DNA of 64,000 nt from Gari tellinella (GCA_922989275.2 OV277860.1:45826400-45890399); one strand, 5' to 3'; positions 44,944-56,049 are shown, counted from the stretch's first letter. Numbers and translations: made by a program. The notes: generated by a model from the letters alone, not told the origin.

Positions 44944-45173
44944 TTAACCCATATACACCCAGTGGATTCTTCCATGTTTTTATACTGGATATGTCCATTT
45001 TTTATCAAAGGGATGACTGGTCAAAAATTTCATTTTCATTTTGTTTTATATTGAAATTCCTATCTGCAAACAGTGTAGACTCTGATTAGACGCCGCATTA
45101 TGCGGCGTCTGATCAGAGTCTACGCTGTTTGCCTATGCCCCATATATGGGATCGTTGGCACAAATGGGTTTAC
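44944..45173 (-). repeat. Family D-prime MITE
   Basis: TTAACCCATATACACCC to GGCACAAATGGGTTTA. Core with GCATTATGC centre and one arm mismatch. Confidence 0.8.
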
Positions 45174-45209
45174 TAACAATCATTGGAGAAAATCTCAGAT
45201 AAAAATGAA

Positions 45210-45275
45210 AGTGCCAAACAGTTTGGCTGCTGTTCAGAGGATTAGGTCCTGATCAGAATCCAAACTGTATTAAAT
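45210..45275. repeat. Collapsed dyad core
   Basis: CCAAACAGTTTGGCTGC and GATCAGAATCCAAACTG remain. Confidence 0.4.
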
Positions 45276-45462
45276 TGATGATAGTCAGGTGGGGCTTAGA
45301 ATAATAAATAATAAAGCAATTGGCCTTATTTCAGAAGGTATTGCAGTAATAATTGCTGCAAGTAGTGATAATTTTATCAGCAAAAACATCGGCTTAATTA
45401 TGCAGGTACAAAAAGACTTATCGCTGCAAAATGTTCTTGTATTAAATAACCTTGCTAGCCAT

Positions 45463-45678
45463 TTAACCCCTTCACTGTCTTACCCCGAGTGCAGTAGTTA
45501 TTTGCAAACAGTTTGGATCCTGATCAGATGCCGCGTAACGCGGCGTCTGATCAGGATCCAAAATGTTTGACACTTATTTCAATATTTCTTAAATCAAAAT
45601 ACCTAAGCATTAAATTTGAGAAATAAAACAGACGACAATTGTTTAAATTTGATGACATCATGGCAGTGAAGGGGTTAA
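45463..45678 (+). repeat. Family B MITE, complete, 216 bp
   Basis: TTAACCCCTTCACTGTC to GGCAGTGAAGGGGTTAA. The core AAACAGTTTGGATCCTGATC is almost perfectly mirrored around CGCGTAACGCG. Confidence 0.88.
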
Positions 45679-45679
45679 T

Positions 45680-46200
45680 GTTTGAGGTAAAGAAGTCTTT
45701 TGGCAAGTCTTATTTTACATATTCAAAAGTGTTTTAAATACTGTCAGTCATACTGTCTCAAATTTAGCTTTCGAATGATATTGCAGATTATGATATTGAA
45801 GCACACGACACTATGGCGATGAAGGGGAAAAAACTCACAATAAAATTGACCATGAAAGGGTTACATAATTAATAAGAATAAACTGTGTATTATTTGATAA
45901 TATTGAATTAATTAACGCGAGATGCGATTGAACCTACACATTTTTCAGCGGGGATGTATTTATGTTTAAAAGACTTTCGGCGACGAAATCGCATAAAGTC
46001 GACTTTGCTAACTGTTTGTATCCAGATCAGACGCAGCGAAACTTTTTTGCACTTATATAATTTTTTCTAAAATTCATACTACATGTACCATAAATCTAAC
46101 TTTGAAATGATATTGCCTACGACGATATTGAAGCAGGCAACACTAATTCGGTGAAGGGATAAAAACATCACGACTTATTTTGAGACGAAAGGGTTAAAGA
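45680..46200 (+). repeat. Two family B right ends
   Basis: CGATGAAGGGGAAAAAACTC to ATGAAAGGGTTA at 45817-45865, and GGTGAAGGGATAAAAAC to CGAAAGGGTTAA near 46196. A worn core at 46010-46050 reads CAGATCAGACGCAGCG. Confidence 0.55.
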
Positions 46201-46373
46201 GTATTTTGCTTTTTAATTCTTGAAATAACAACCGCTTAACATTTTTACCCTTTAGGAGCCCTCTAATATTGGTTTACAATGTTTGCATGGGACAAGTGCA
46301 CTCTATAAAGATACACTGTTTTTCAAAGACGAGTGTAACCATTAATACGATATACTAAAACTCGCCTGACTGA

Positions 46374-46800
46374 CGTGTATAGGCCGGTTTTTTTTAACTG
46401 GCTGGGCGGAGCTAACCTTTGGCAAAGATTCACTAATTTACTTTTGATTTTAGGGGTGATATGTATTGTTCCGTATTAAATCGTTATTGTCCGATACTTT
46501 CAACATGGAGACACAATCTATGCGTACATCCATATCTACGTTAAAATGGTATATACAGTGCTCCCTCTCTACAACAATACCTTTTGGAAGACAAAAATTA
46601 AGTCTGATCTGGATTCAAGCTGTTTGTTATATTCCTTTTGTAGAAATGTCCACCAATATGTAATATTGAGAAAAAAACGGCAGACGTCAACGGTAAATTC
46701 CAATGATAAAAGAGCGTGCTGCCCCCCCCCCCCCCCCATTTAAATGCAATGGTCCGCATCGAAACTCCGCCCTGCCAGGTCAATTAAATCGGTATATACA
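46374..46800. mobile_element. Family K element containing a shortened C element
   Basis: Left: AACTGGCTGGGCGGAGCTAA; right: ACTCCGCCCTGCCAGGTCA. The C left end CAGTGCTCCCTCTCTACAAC lies at the same internal place as in 42954-43510; the C core has lost its left arm. A 16-base C run is at 46722-46737. Confidence 0.7.
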
Positions 46801-46999
46801 AACTCTTTCTCAATTTACTTTGTACATAGGAAATGCAAATCAATAGTGATCAGTTTGTCTGGATAATATATATCGTTAATATCTAGACTTAAGGCTAACT
46901 ATCCCAATTCTCACTCAAATCTCACGCGTAATAACCTGAAAACAAGTCTAGACAAACTCGCTATAACATAAACCTGTCTTAATGTTCGGAATAGACTTA

Positions 47000-47212
47000 T
47001 TGCCTCATAAACATAATGACTAGAAACATTTTGACAAGTGGCAAAAAGTTAGAATCCGGATCAGACGCCGCGTTACGCAGCGTCTGGTGTTGTTTCGAGC
47101 TGTTTGCAAATATTAACCAGTTTCCCTCGTTATAACATCTCCTCGAACAAAACACACAATGTTTGTCTCCGATTGGGTGTCGTTGTAGAGTGGGAGCACT
47201 GTACCAACGTGT
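47000..47212. repeat. Family C element
   Basis: Core with CGCGTTACGC centre, then CTCGTTATAACATCTCCTCG and a right end GTAGAGTGGGAGCACTGTA. Confidence 0.65.
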
Positions 47213-47249
47213 GTCGTTTAAAAGGAATTCCCTTAATAGCACCAGTCCA

Positions 47250-47720
47250 TATACGTGGACATTTTGACTGAAGGAATATAATGATGAGTGACATACAGTG
47301 GAGAATCTGTTATTCTTTCCCGTTTAAACGCAAACGTACGCAAACGCACGCAAACGCAAAGCACTAAAACGTAGAAAAGAACAACCTTTGGACAATTCTG
47401 ATAATTCTTGTTTATCTTGGTGGCAAACAGTTTGAAGCCTGATCAGACGCCGGGTTACCCGGCGTCTGATCTGGCTCCAAACTGTTTGCACTGCAAATAA
47501 TATTTTTAGCGTAAACGCGTTTATTGGGAAATAATAACAGATTCTCCACTGTACAGCTTGAATCAAGATCAAACGCCGCGTCACGCGGCGTCTGATTTGG
47601 ATTCAAGCTGTTTGCAAATGTAAGCAACTGTAACCAGGCCTTAATTTCCCCTCCATATAACAACTCCCTCCGAAAACATATCCTAGTGGATGGTGTTGCG
47701 GAGAGGGAGCATTGTATATC
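47250..47720. repeat. Family C element split by a family A copy
   Basis: Left part ends GAGTGACATA; the element resumes TACAGCTTGAATCAAGATC with a CGCGTCACGCG centre and ends GGAGAGGGAGCATTGTA. Confidence 0.75.
47294..47553 (+). repeat. Family A MITE nested in C, complete
   Basis: TACAGTGGAGAATCTGTTAT to AACAGATTCTCCACTGTA with an intact core. It carries one extra GCAAACGCAC unit in the left half. Confidence 0.9.
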
Positions 47721-47880
47721 TTTTTAACGTTGATATGGCTGCATGCCCATGTGTTTTTCCACGTTGAAAGTACCGGCGATAAATAACGATTCAATACGGA
47801 ACTTACCTACCACCCCTAAAATTAAATGCAAATTAGTTTTTCTTTGCAAAAGGTTAGCTCCGCCGTGTTAGATGAAAACA
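47720..47880 (-). repeat. Family K fragment
   Basis: ACCACCCCTAAAATTAAATG and AAGGTTAGCTCCGCC match the inverse of the K left half. Confidence 0.55.
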
Positions 47881-48029
47881 AACTGGCATGAATAAAAAGT
47901 GACCTAAAGACACTGCAGTATTTTCCATACATCCTTTCATATGAAATATCAAATAATGTAGACCCTGATGAGATGCCGCGCAGAATTATATCACCGGTAT
48001 CTGTATCGCTTGCATCCTTGTACACTGAC

Positions 48030-48303
48030 GGGCCTCTCTATGACATAGTGGTATCGTCACTGTAGCTTACAACACTAAGCTCATAATCGCTGTAGGTTCG
48101 AATCCCGGTCTGGGCATTTTGGATGTATCATGTGGGGAAGCCCCCCCCCCCCCCCCGAGCTGGCTTGCGGAAGGTCGATGGTTCTGTCCAATTGCCGATT
48201 TGTGCCTGAAACAGTGCATAAAATGCTTCTCGAGGTCTTCCGCCATCTGTTATTTGCTGGACGTCGGATTAAGACTGTAATAAAATAAAGCGACCTAACA
48301 TCA
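48030..48303 (+). mobile_element. tRNA-headed SINE-like element
   Basis: A tRNA-like head (48030-48116) has TGACATAGTGGTA and a B box GGTTCGAATCC at 48095-48105. A body follows with a C run (about 48139-48154), GAGCTGGCTTGCGGAAGG and a tail AATAAAATAAAGCGACCTAA. The 'gctggcttgcggaaggtc' wording recalls a body domain of molluscan SINEs; this is from memory. Confidence 0.6.
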
Positions 48304-48469
48304 TAAAAAGTAAACAGAAATCATCTTTCACAGATATAAATCATAAATAGGTTTGTACAAAAGTGCAACTAACGGCTGATTGTCTGATAGCTAAGATAGT
48401 TAGACAGAGCAGACAGAGCTGAATAAAATCTAAATAAAAACTAAGTTATTTTTATCCAAGTCGTTTTAC

Positions 48470-48755
48470 AATGTTGTCGTCTGCTTTATTTCTCAAATAT
48501 TTTAGAGATATTAAGCAATATTGAAAATAGGGTCAAAGGTTATAAAGCTTTTAAGTTGAGTCTAAAGTCGTTCTCAAGCATTTGATTGGTCAGATTTGAG
48601 CCTAGGCTCAAATTTGACCAATCAAATGCTTGAGAACACACTCAGACTCAGCTCAAACGCTTTATAACCTTGGACCCTGGACAGACGTCGTGTGATCAGG
48701 ATTCAAACTGTTTGCAAATAACTATAGTATTCGAGGTAAAGCAATGAATAGGGGT
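48470..48755 (-). repeat. Family B element split by a G foldback
   Basis: GTCGTCTGCTTTATTTCTC on the left, and CAGGATTCAAACTGTTTGC with GGTAAAGCAATGAATAGGGG on the right, flank the foldback at 48530. Confidence 0.6.
48530..48678. repeat. Family G foldback
   Basis: GGTCAAAGGTTATAAAGC and its inverse with GAGCCTAGGCTC centre. Confidence 0.82.
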
Positions 48756-48972
48756 TTAACCCCTTCACTGCCATGACGTCATCAAATTTAAACAATTGTC
48801 GTCTGCTTTTATTTCTCAAATTTAATTTTTCGGTATTTTGATTGAAGAAATATTGAAATGAGTGTCAAACAGTTTGGATCCTGATCAGACGCCGCGTGAC
48901 GCGGCGTCTGATCAGGATTCAAACTGTTTGCAAATAACTTCTGTTCTCGGTGTAAGGCAGTGAAGGGGTTAA
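48756..48972 (-). repeat. Family B MITE, complete, 217 bp
   Basis: TTAACCCCTTCACTGCCATG to AAGGCAGTGAAGGGGTTAA, in the opposite orientation to 45463. Core centre CGCGTGACGCG. Confidence 0.88.
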
Positions 48973-49267
48973 GGTGTGCAAATGTGATTTTGGTCTAAGA
49001 ATTTCATTGGAATGTTTTTCACGAATCAATTATAATTACACGAAAATTTATTGAATAATACGAATGTAAAACGCGTCTCTATAAAATCATGGATTGAGTA
49101 ATTGCATTTCAGGATGATGAAATTTTGTTTCTGTTTTTATCTCTATCATAATTCACACGTTTTCTCTCGTAGTACATTATTATATTTGGCAGAAAAAATA
49201 GGGTTAAACGCATTCTCTGCAAAGCCGGACAACATCAGAATATGAAAAGCTATTCACAGAGTAACTC

Positions 49268-49770
49268 GGTGTCTGTTTAGACTGAACAACTGTTTGGATA
49301 ATACATTATTGTTTACCAATAAGCGCGTTCACGCCAAATTCATTATTTCAAATTCAAACAGTTAAGGTAAACCGACGTCTTATCAGACTCAAAACTGTTT
49401 GCCACTCGTAATCAAAATAAATAGTTAGCAATTTCGAAACATTACAAATATCTACATGTTGTTGAAACAGTGGAGAATCTGTTATTCTTTCCCGTTTAAA
49501 CTCAAACGTACGCAAACGCAAAACATTAAAACGTAGAAAAGAACAACTTTTGGACAATTCTGATATTTCATGTTTATCTTGGTGGCAAACAGTTTGGAGC
49601 CTGATCAGACGCCGGGTTACCCGGCGTCTGATCTGGCTCCAAACTGTTTGTTATAGAAAAAATAGTTTGAGCGTAAACGCGTTTATTGGAAAAGAATAAC
49701 GTTTTATCCACTGTATGCGTTTGCGTTTTTTTTACGTTTAAACGGGGACGAATAACGTCCTTTTCACTGT
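49268..49770 (-). repeat. Old family A copy split by a younger one
   Basis: Left: CCAATAAGCGCGTTCACGCC, a worn core and AATTTCGAAACATTAC. Right: TTTACGTTTAAACGGGGACG and CGTCCTTTTCACTG. The younger A copy 49468-49715 sits between. Confidence 0.7.
49468..49715 (+). repeat. Family A MITE nested in an older A copy
   Basis: CAGTGGAGAATCTGTTAT to GTTTTATCCACTGTA with intact core. Confidence 0.85.
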
Positions 49771-50051
49771 TACACTTATTATACTAACAAAATGAAAATA
49801 CATAGCAATAAAATGTAGAAACTATTTACAATAAGTTACAATTAATAAGAATATGTGAAACGTTTGTAGCCCCTGATGATCAAGTAACTCTGCGTCTAAT
49901 TTGGCTCGAAACATTTGAAATAGACATAAATGGTTCCTGCCATGACAAAACCTGTCTTATTGCATTACAAATAGCGTAAATCAAGACACGTCGGCTGGTC
50001 TTGATCTACTTTGATACCCACAAGCATCTACATGTAAAGCATTGCATTTAG

Positions 50052-50187
50052 GTTGTTACTGATTAATTTATAATTAATTATTGATTGCTACTGACCGTAC
50101 CAAGGCGGGCTCCTATATTCACTTTGCTTTATGTTTGTCTTGCGTGTTGTTTTCTATTTAGTGTGTAGATGAAGGAAAGGTATTGTG

Positions 50188-50235
<48 letters not shown>

Positions 50236-50323
50236 TTATGGTATGACTGTGTGTGTGTGTTCTGCTTGAGAGGTGGGTGTATTGTTTGTGTTGCGTTTCC
50301 TGCTTGAGTATTTCGTATTTATT
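50052..50323 (-). repeat. Family J repeat with a TG microsatellite
   Basis: The inverse of 11653 and 14835, with a TG run at about 50189-50231 and a second at 50251-50260. Confidence 0.75.
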
Positions 50324-50526
50324 ATATACAGTATTTGGCAGTGTAGACCAAACGCAGATTATAACAGTGCTTGTTCTGTACAATTTTGCAACACAGTAAG
50401 GCAAGTTTTGTCATGACACAGCCCAACTGTTTTTTATACTAATTTCTTATACATTAAGCTTTCGTGTTTAACTCGTTTTACTTTTACATTGTTGTGTATT
50501 GAAATTGAATGTACGTATGAACGAGG

Positions 50527-50747
50527 TACAGTGGAGAAAACGTTATTCTTTCCCCAAAAACGCGTTTACGCTAAAACTACTACTTCTATTGGGTTACCCG
50601 GCGTCTGATCAAGCTCCAAACTGTTTGCCACCAAGATAAACATGAATTATCAGAATTGTCCAAAAGTTGTACTTTTCTACGTATTAGTGCTTTGCGTTTG
50701 CGTTTCGTTTGCGTTTAAACGGGAAAAAATAACGTTTTCTCCACTGT
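50527..50747 (-). repeat. Family A MITE, left core arm deleted
   Basis: Ends are intact, but TTCTATTG joins GGGTTACCCGGCGTCTGATC directly, so only one arm remains. Confidence 0.8.
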
Positions 50748-50851
50748 TGCTTAGGTACAAATTGAAATAAAAATATATTTTGTTTTGTTTAATTGAAAAA
50801 AAATAAATAAACCAACATTTTTTCCCATCTATTAAACCACCAACAATTAAG

Positions 50852-51118
50852 TGGCAGTCATACGTTGATCATGAAAAAAATATTAGATTTCCAAATGTTC
50901 CATTTTTGCAAGCGCAATTTTATGAATTGTATCTTTAACACTTTACCCCGTAGCCTGTTTCTCGGTTTGAAGACACATGTCAACTTAAAGCAGGTTGAAA
51001 GTAAAGCAGAATGCGCCATAAGGCGCATTCTGCTTTACTTTCAACCTGCTTTGAGCTAACATCTGCTAGGATAAAAATACGAAGATTTCGGAAAATATCC
51101 GGAGTAATGGCAGCCCTG
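50852..51118. repeat. Family E element
   Basis: GGCAGTCATACGTTGATC to GTAATGGCAGCCCTG; core GAAAGTAAAGCAGAATGCGC with CATAAG centre. Confidence 0.78.
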
Positions 51119-51442
51119 ATTCAGTGGCAGTTATGAAAGAACCTTAATTTCTAGTTATATTTATTATTTCCTGTTTAGCGTGTTTAATCTGTTTTCTGGT
51201 CTAGACAATGTCGTTCCTTTGGGGGATATAAAGCTCAAGCAAAATGTTTTCCCTAGATAATTAAGTGTTTTAAATCTACGATTAAACGGGTTTACACTGA
51301 TACATTAGTCTTGAAGACTTCCTTCAAGCAAGTACATTGGATAACTGTTACCATGTATAGTGCTGGGGACTATATAAGTCTGTCCCGATTAACGCATTCA
51401 ACCCCAGCATCGAGGGTATTCATCATCTACAAGCAGTGTGTC

Positions 51443-51464
51443 GTACAGTGGAAAATACGTTTTC
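51443..51464. repeat. Family A end fragment
   Basis: GTACAGTGGAAAATACG only, abutting a B element. Confidence 0.45.
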
Positions 51465-51468
51465 CGTG

Positions 51469-51715
51469 TAACCCTTTTACTGTCAATGACGTCATAAGCG
51501 CGTTTGCAAACAGGTTTGACCCTGATCAGACGCCGCGTAACGCGGCGTCTGATCAGGAACAAAACTGTTTGCTACTTGTTTTGAAATTACGTCAGTTTAT
51601 ACTGCCTTAAATCTAACTTTGAAACAACACTGCAGACACTATTATTGAAGCAGACGACAAAGTGGCGACGAGGAGGTAAAAACCTCAAGACAAATTTGAT
51701 CATGAATTTTGACAC
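51469..51715 (+). repeat. Family B MITE
   Basis: GTAACCCTTTTACTGTC to AAATTTGATCATGAA; core with CGCGTAACGCG centre. Both terminal TTAA sites are worn. Confidence 0.72.
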
Positions 51716-51762
51716 TGTAAGCTCCCCTATTCGGAGAAGTGGGTCATGGAATCGACCCGGCG

Positions 51763-52130
51763 TCAGCGATAGTTAAAATTGAAAAAAAGAAGTAATAATT
51801 TCCCCTGTTTTGGACTTAGTTTTTTCGGGTGATTTCTCATGGTTAAAGTTTTGGATAAGTGTTAAAATACACTAATACTATATGAACATTTAGCATTAGG
51901 AAGCTGATATTTGGCATGGAGGTTCCCTGTGGGTTGAACATTGATATTGCGTAGTTAAATTGAAAATAAATTGAATTTTAGTTAAAATGTAACCTGATTT
52001 GGACTAAGTTGTTTGGCCTGAAATATCAAGTTAGTTTTGGAGTAAGTGTTGGAATGCTCTAGTACTACATTACACTTTTTATTTGCCTAAGGAAGCTGAT
52101 ATTTGGAATTGTTCCCTGTGGGTGGAAAAT
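51763..52130 (+). repeat. Two tandem units of about 187 bp
   Basis: AGGAAGCTGATATTTGG and TTCCCTGTGGGT recur in the same order about 187 bases apart. Confidence 0.7.
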
Positions 52131-52373
52131 CAATCTACTTATCCACGTTTCTGTTGATACATTGTAGATGCCTATGTAAAAGGTTTTCAATATTAAAAAG
52201 GCAAGTTTTGCTGTATTCCGACAGTTCTTGTTGTTATAGTGGATATAAAAGTGTTGATTTTATATTGAATTTAAAGTTTGACTAAAATAATATGAAGCTT
52301 CCATTGGCGTGCATCGTCTTTACTAGTCAAAGAGTTTATAAACAGAGGATACTTGTTTTATTCAGTGTAAGAT

Positions 52374-52741
52374 CTAAATTTAATCCGTTGAGTAAACATC
52401 AGACGTTTTATCATGAGTGGCGATCCCACTCGTTAAAATATAACAGTCTGAAGTTCACGAAATGGATTAAATTCAATCTAAAACTGAAAAAAAAATATAC
52501 AGTTATTCTATTTATTTATGCTTTTAAGCCACTTTTTAAACAAAAAAGTTTTCACAATTGAATGCGAAAGTACATTATTTATCACGTGTGTAGCCCCAAA
52601 GTTATACCGAACACATTTCCGTGACAGTTTGCCGTACAATGGTGTCACTGATTTATTGATTTGACGTCATCGGAATTGGGTCGTTACTTCCGATCTTGGA
52701 TTCGTGCTCTCCCGTTGAGTGGTTAGCGACAAATCGGACTT
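52374..52741 (+). repeat. Family L dispersed repeat, copy 2
   Basis: Homologous to 17837-18222: AACATCAGACGTT, TATAACAGTCTG, CACGAAATGGATTAAATTC, CTTTTAAGCCACTTTTTAAA. Confidence 0.7.
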
Positions 52742-52760
52742 CTTGTGTTACAAATGGTAA

Positions 52761-53008
52761 CAGTGGAGAATCTGTTATTCTTTCCCAATAAACGCGTTTA
52801 CGCTAAAACTATTATTTGCAGTGCAAACAGTTTGGAGCCAGATCAGACGCCGGGTAACCCGGCGTCTGATCAGGCTCCAAACTGTTTGCCACCAAGATAA
52901 ACAAGAATTATCAGAATTGTCGAAAAATTGTTCTTTTCTAGGTTTTAGTGTTTTGCGTTTGCGTACGTTTGCGTTTAAATGGGAAAGAATAACAGATGCT
53001 CCACTGTA
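52761..53008 (-). repeat. Family A MITE, complete
   Basis: CAGTGGAGAATCTGTTAT to ATAACAGATGCTCCACTGTA; core with GGGTAACCC centre. Confidence 0.87.
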
Positions 53009-53389
53009 TATCACGTCAGAATGCCATCAATTACTATTTTTGCACCTTTGATATAGTCCTGCACTGAAGACAATAAATTTATAGAGTCATAAATATGCAA
53101 TCTTAGTCAAAACTAGAAACAGGCTATAATGGAAAAGGTTTAAAATGACCAATAATGTTATTAGATAATTGATGTACATGACTGTTTAAAGTGGAATCAT
53201 TTCTTCACTGGCGGAATAAATTGAAAGGATGAATGTGCGCATTTATGGAATAATATGTAAAGCAGTAAAAGATATTTTCATTTCATTGTGGAAATTAGGA
53301 GCTATGTGTGTCGCTTCTTCTTTTACTAATTCCGTCCTAGTTACTTATAAGTTGTAAACAGATAATGTACCATTGGTGAGTACACTTGT

Positions 53390-53560
53390 CATATTCAAAC
53401 AGTGTAGATCAGAGGGTTACCGTAGAATCCATCTGAACAAAGTCTGCATTGTCATGTTCCAATGTATTGTAAAAAACACCCAACTTTAGTCGAAAATAGA
53501 CTAGACCTAATTGGAAAATAGAATAGTCAACGAAAGGTTTCAAGGGTATGTTAATTAGGT
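53390..53560. repeat. Family D element, strongly decayed
   Basis: CAAACAGTGTAGATCAGAGG, AAAATAGACTAGACCTAATT and GAAAGGTTTCAAGG remain. Confidence 0.45.
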
Positions 53561-54310
53561 CGATGTCAAATTAATGTTTAAAATAAAACACGATTATGTT
53601 ATTGATAAAAGTAGTAATTTCATCTTTTATTCATAGAAATATATTAATATTCCAAATAACAAATGATTAGATGATAAAGATTGGTCAATAAGATTTAATG
53701 GTTTAATATTTACATTCCCCCTTTCAAATCCATTGAACAAATGCTGTTCATTTCGTGTAAACACTATTTCTGGAGAGGGCGAGACTTGTGGATAGTTTCG
53801 AAGAGAAGGCAGAGCATATGCATTTTTCATTCGCGAATTAATCCTTGGAACTTGGACAGTAAACATTTGGCGGATTTTCAAAAAATTGTTCTTAACCGAT
53901 CTAAGCCTTCCTGTTAGCGGTTATCATGATTCCCGACTAAAATTCTTCTTTTTTATTGAGATAAATTCGACGAAAGTTGATATACCTTATAAACAGTAGC
54001 TGTCTGCATTTCTTTATGACAAGACAATCGATATACTTATCCTACTTTAAAATGACATCACTTCCAATTGACGTCAAATCGGCATTTTCGCGCAAAACTG
54101 TCAAGTTGTTGATCTCAGAATGAAAACAATGGAACATATTTTATTTTGCTTTCGAATGTACACAACTTCAGTAATTCGGTCATGGCTGTTCCTTATAAGG
54201 TACACATTATTCGTGTTATTAACATCATATATGGATCAAACATACATGCGTACTAACAAAATGTTAATTTGATATTACAAATAACAGCAAATATATTGTA
54301 AATATAAGAA
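53561..54310. other. Largely unassigned; one weak coding-like frame
   Basis: On the minus strand 53627-53881 is open for 84 residues with ordinary amino-acid use (PRINSRMKNAYALPSLRNYP) and a GTAAAT after GGGGGAAT that could be a donor. I do not recognise it; it could be an exon or chance. Confidence 0.2.
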
Positions 54311-54315
54311 ATGAA

Positions 54316-54450
54316 CTGATTTTTTCGGCGTTCAAGCAAAATAAACGACAAAAAATTATTGGCAAATATCCATAAATCGCTAGCGCGATTCATGGTATTT
54401 GCCGATTGTCTTCTGTCGTTTATTTCGCTTGAACGTCGAAAAAATCAGTC
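54316..54450. repeat. Family N foldback
   Basis: ACTGATTTTTTCGGCGTTCA and its inverse, with ATAAACGACA inside and GCTAGCGCG near the tip. Confidence 0.8.
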
Positions 54451-54533
54451 ACGGTTTATTTATTAAATAAATTCCTGGTGACTAGCAAAACATTTCGGAA
54501 AAACTCGTTTAAATAACTCGTATTTCCCCCAAT

Positions 54534-54744
54534 TTAACCCATTCACTGCCTTATCCAGAGTACAAATATTATCGGAGACAGTTTAGACATTGTTCAGACG
54601 CGGCGTGTGACAAAGCTCTTAACTGTTTGACAATCATTTCAATACAAGTGCATATTGAGTCAAAAACCCTAAAATTTACTTTTGAGAAATAAAAACAGAC
54701 GACAATTGTTTAAAATTGGTGACGTCATGGCATTTAAGGATTAA
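54534..54744 (+). repeat. Family B MITE with worn core
   Basis: TTAACCCATTCACTGCC to GACGTCATGGCATTTAAGGA with a closing TTAA; the core is GAGACAGTTTAGACATTG and AGCTCTTAACTGTTTG. Confidence 0.7.
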
Positions 54745-54854
54745 ACTAGTATGATGCTTATATCAATGTGTCATTTACAACTTGAACTGCAATAACTCAA
54801 ACTCGTGATACTCGAAACACGATAATTCGAGCTCGATTAATCCTTTATCACATA

Positions 54855-55120
54855 CCCTGTTTTTCTTCACCCTTTACCAAATAAGCTGTTTATAACATTA
54901 AAGACAGGTGATCAGTCAAAGCAGGTTGACAGTAAAGCAGAATGTGCCTTAAGGCACATTCTGCTTTACTTTCAGCATGCTTTAAACTAGCATCTGGTAG
55001 GCTATTCAAAAATATTTATTATTGTAATTGTCCAGGAGGGTATAAACTGGAACTATTTTCTTCAGCGGAGTAATGCATAAAATACGCTAAAAGTCGTTTC
55101 TCTGGGGAAAAGGCTTAAGA
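54855..55120. repeat. Variant E element
   Basis: ACAGGTGATCAGTCAAAGCAG, a core AGTAAAGCAGAATGTGCC with inverse, then GAACTATTTTCTTCAGCGGA and TACGCTAAAAGTCGTTTCTC. Confidence 0.68.
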
Positions 55121-55129
55121 CAAGTGGCA

Positions 55130-55990
55130 ACTTCAAACATCTCAGAAACCACACGGGCAATAACTTAAATTTTCTAAGTCTTCTAAGTCTTTGGGGTAGT
55201 TAGTGGCTCCATCCCTCGGGGTCACAATTTTATATAGAGTTATAAAGTGAAATTCTTCAAACAACCTTTTCTCTAAAGCTAATATTGGCAGAACTTTGAT
55301 ACTTGTTATGGTTTAATTCTTAGAGGTCTTTTCATCAGATTATTCCGGTCTGTTGCATATCTAGGTCACATGGGCTAAATAAATTTTGTTCGAAGAACAC
55401 TTTCAATACTCGTTTTGTCTAAAACGTCTTCTATCAATATTGTTCAAATTATTCCGATTGGGTAAAATACAGTCTCGCCATTGGGTCGTTGTTTTACATA
55501 GATTCATATAGTGAATATTCAAACAGTTCTCCTTTGAAAAGAATACGGCCACAGTTCTTAATTTTGGCATGGTTTAATTTCTAGAGTTCCTTCACAAATG
55601 CTCTATAAACGGTATCGGTCCGTTGTATTTCTAGGTCACCGGAGCTAAAATAGAACATTCAGTATAAACTTGGAACATCTTCTTGTCTGAAACAAAAGTA
55701 CCCTGAGCTTAGATATTAACCAGAAATATCGCCTACCAGTTCTTTATCAAGATTGTTTATAGGATATATCCCTTGGGTCAAGAGTTATGTTTTGAAATCT
55801 TTAAAGATCATCTTCTTTGAAACCAATATGGACAGAGATGGTATTACTTCTAGAAATCCTTTACAAGTATTGTTGAAATGTTTTAGGTTCATTTCAGATC
55901 TAGGTAACGGTAGATAAAATAGTGTTTTTTTTTCACTGAAAACTGAAAAAACCTTCTTGTCTGAAACCAATTTCCCTATCTGAAAATAAG
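55130..55990. repeat. About three degenerate tandem units of ~260-275 bp
   Basis: A marker TCTAGGTCAC or TCTAGGTAAC with GCTAAA/GATAAA recurs near 55362, 55631 and 55897, each preceded by CTAGA/TTAGA and TCC/TCTTT text. Confidence 0.55.
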
Positions 55991-56049
55991 ATTACATAAA
56001 TGTTCCATAGGTGACAATCTACCACATTTCTCAGAATATATTATTTGGT

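Noticed and set aside
28480..48116. Functional tRNA genes at 28480 and 48030
   Set aside because: The B boxes are good, but acceptor and T stems pair badly and no proper anticodon stem can be drawn; both fit SINE or pseudo-tRNA heads.
52292..52561. An 89-residue frame on the plus strand
   Set aside because: It lies across family L repeat sequence, and the other L copy does not keep the frame.
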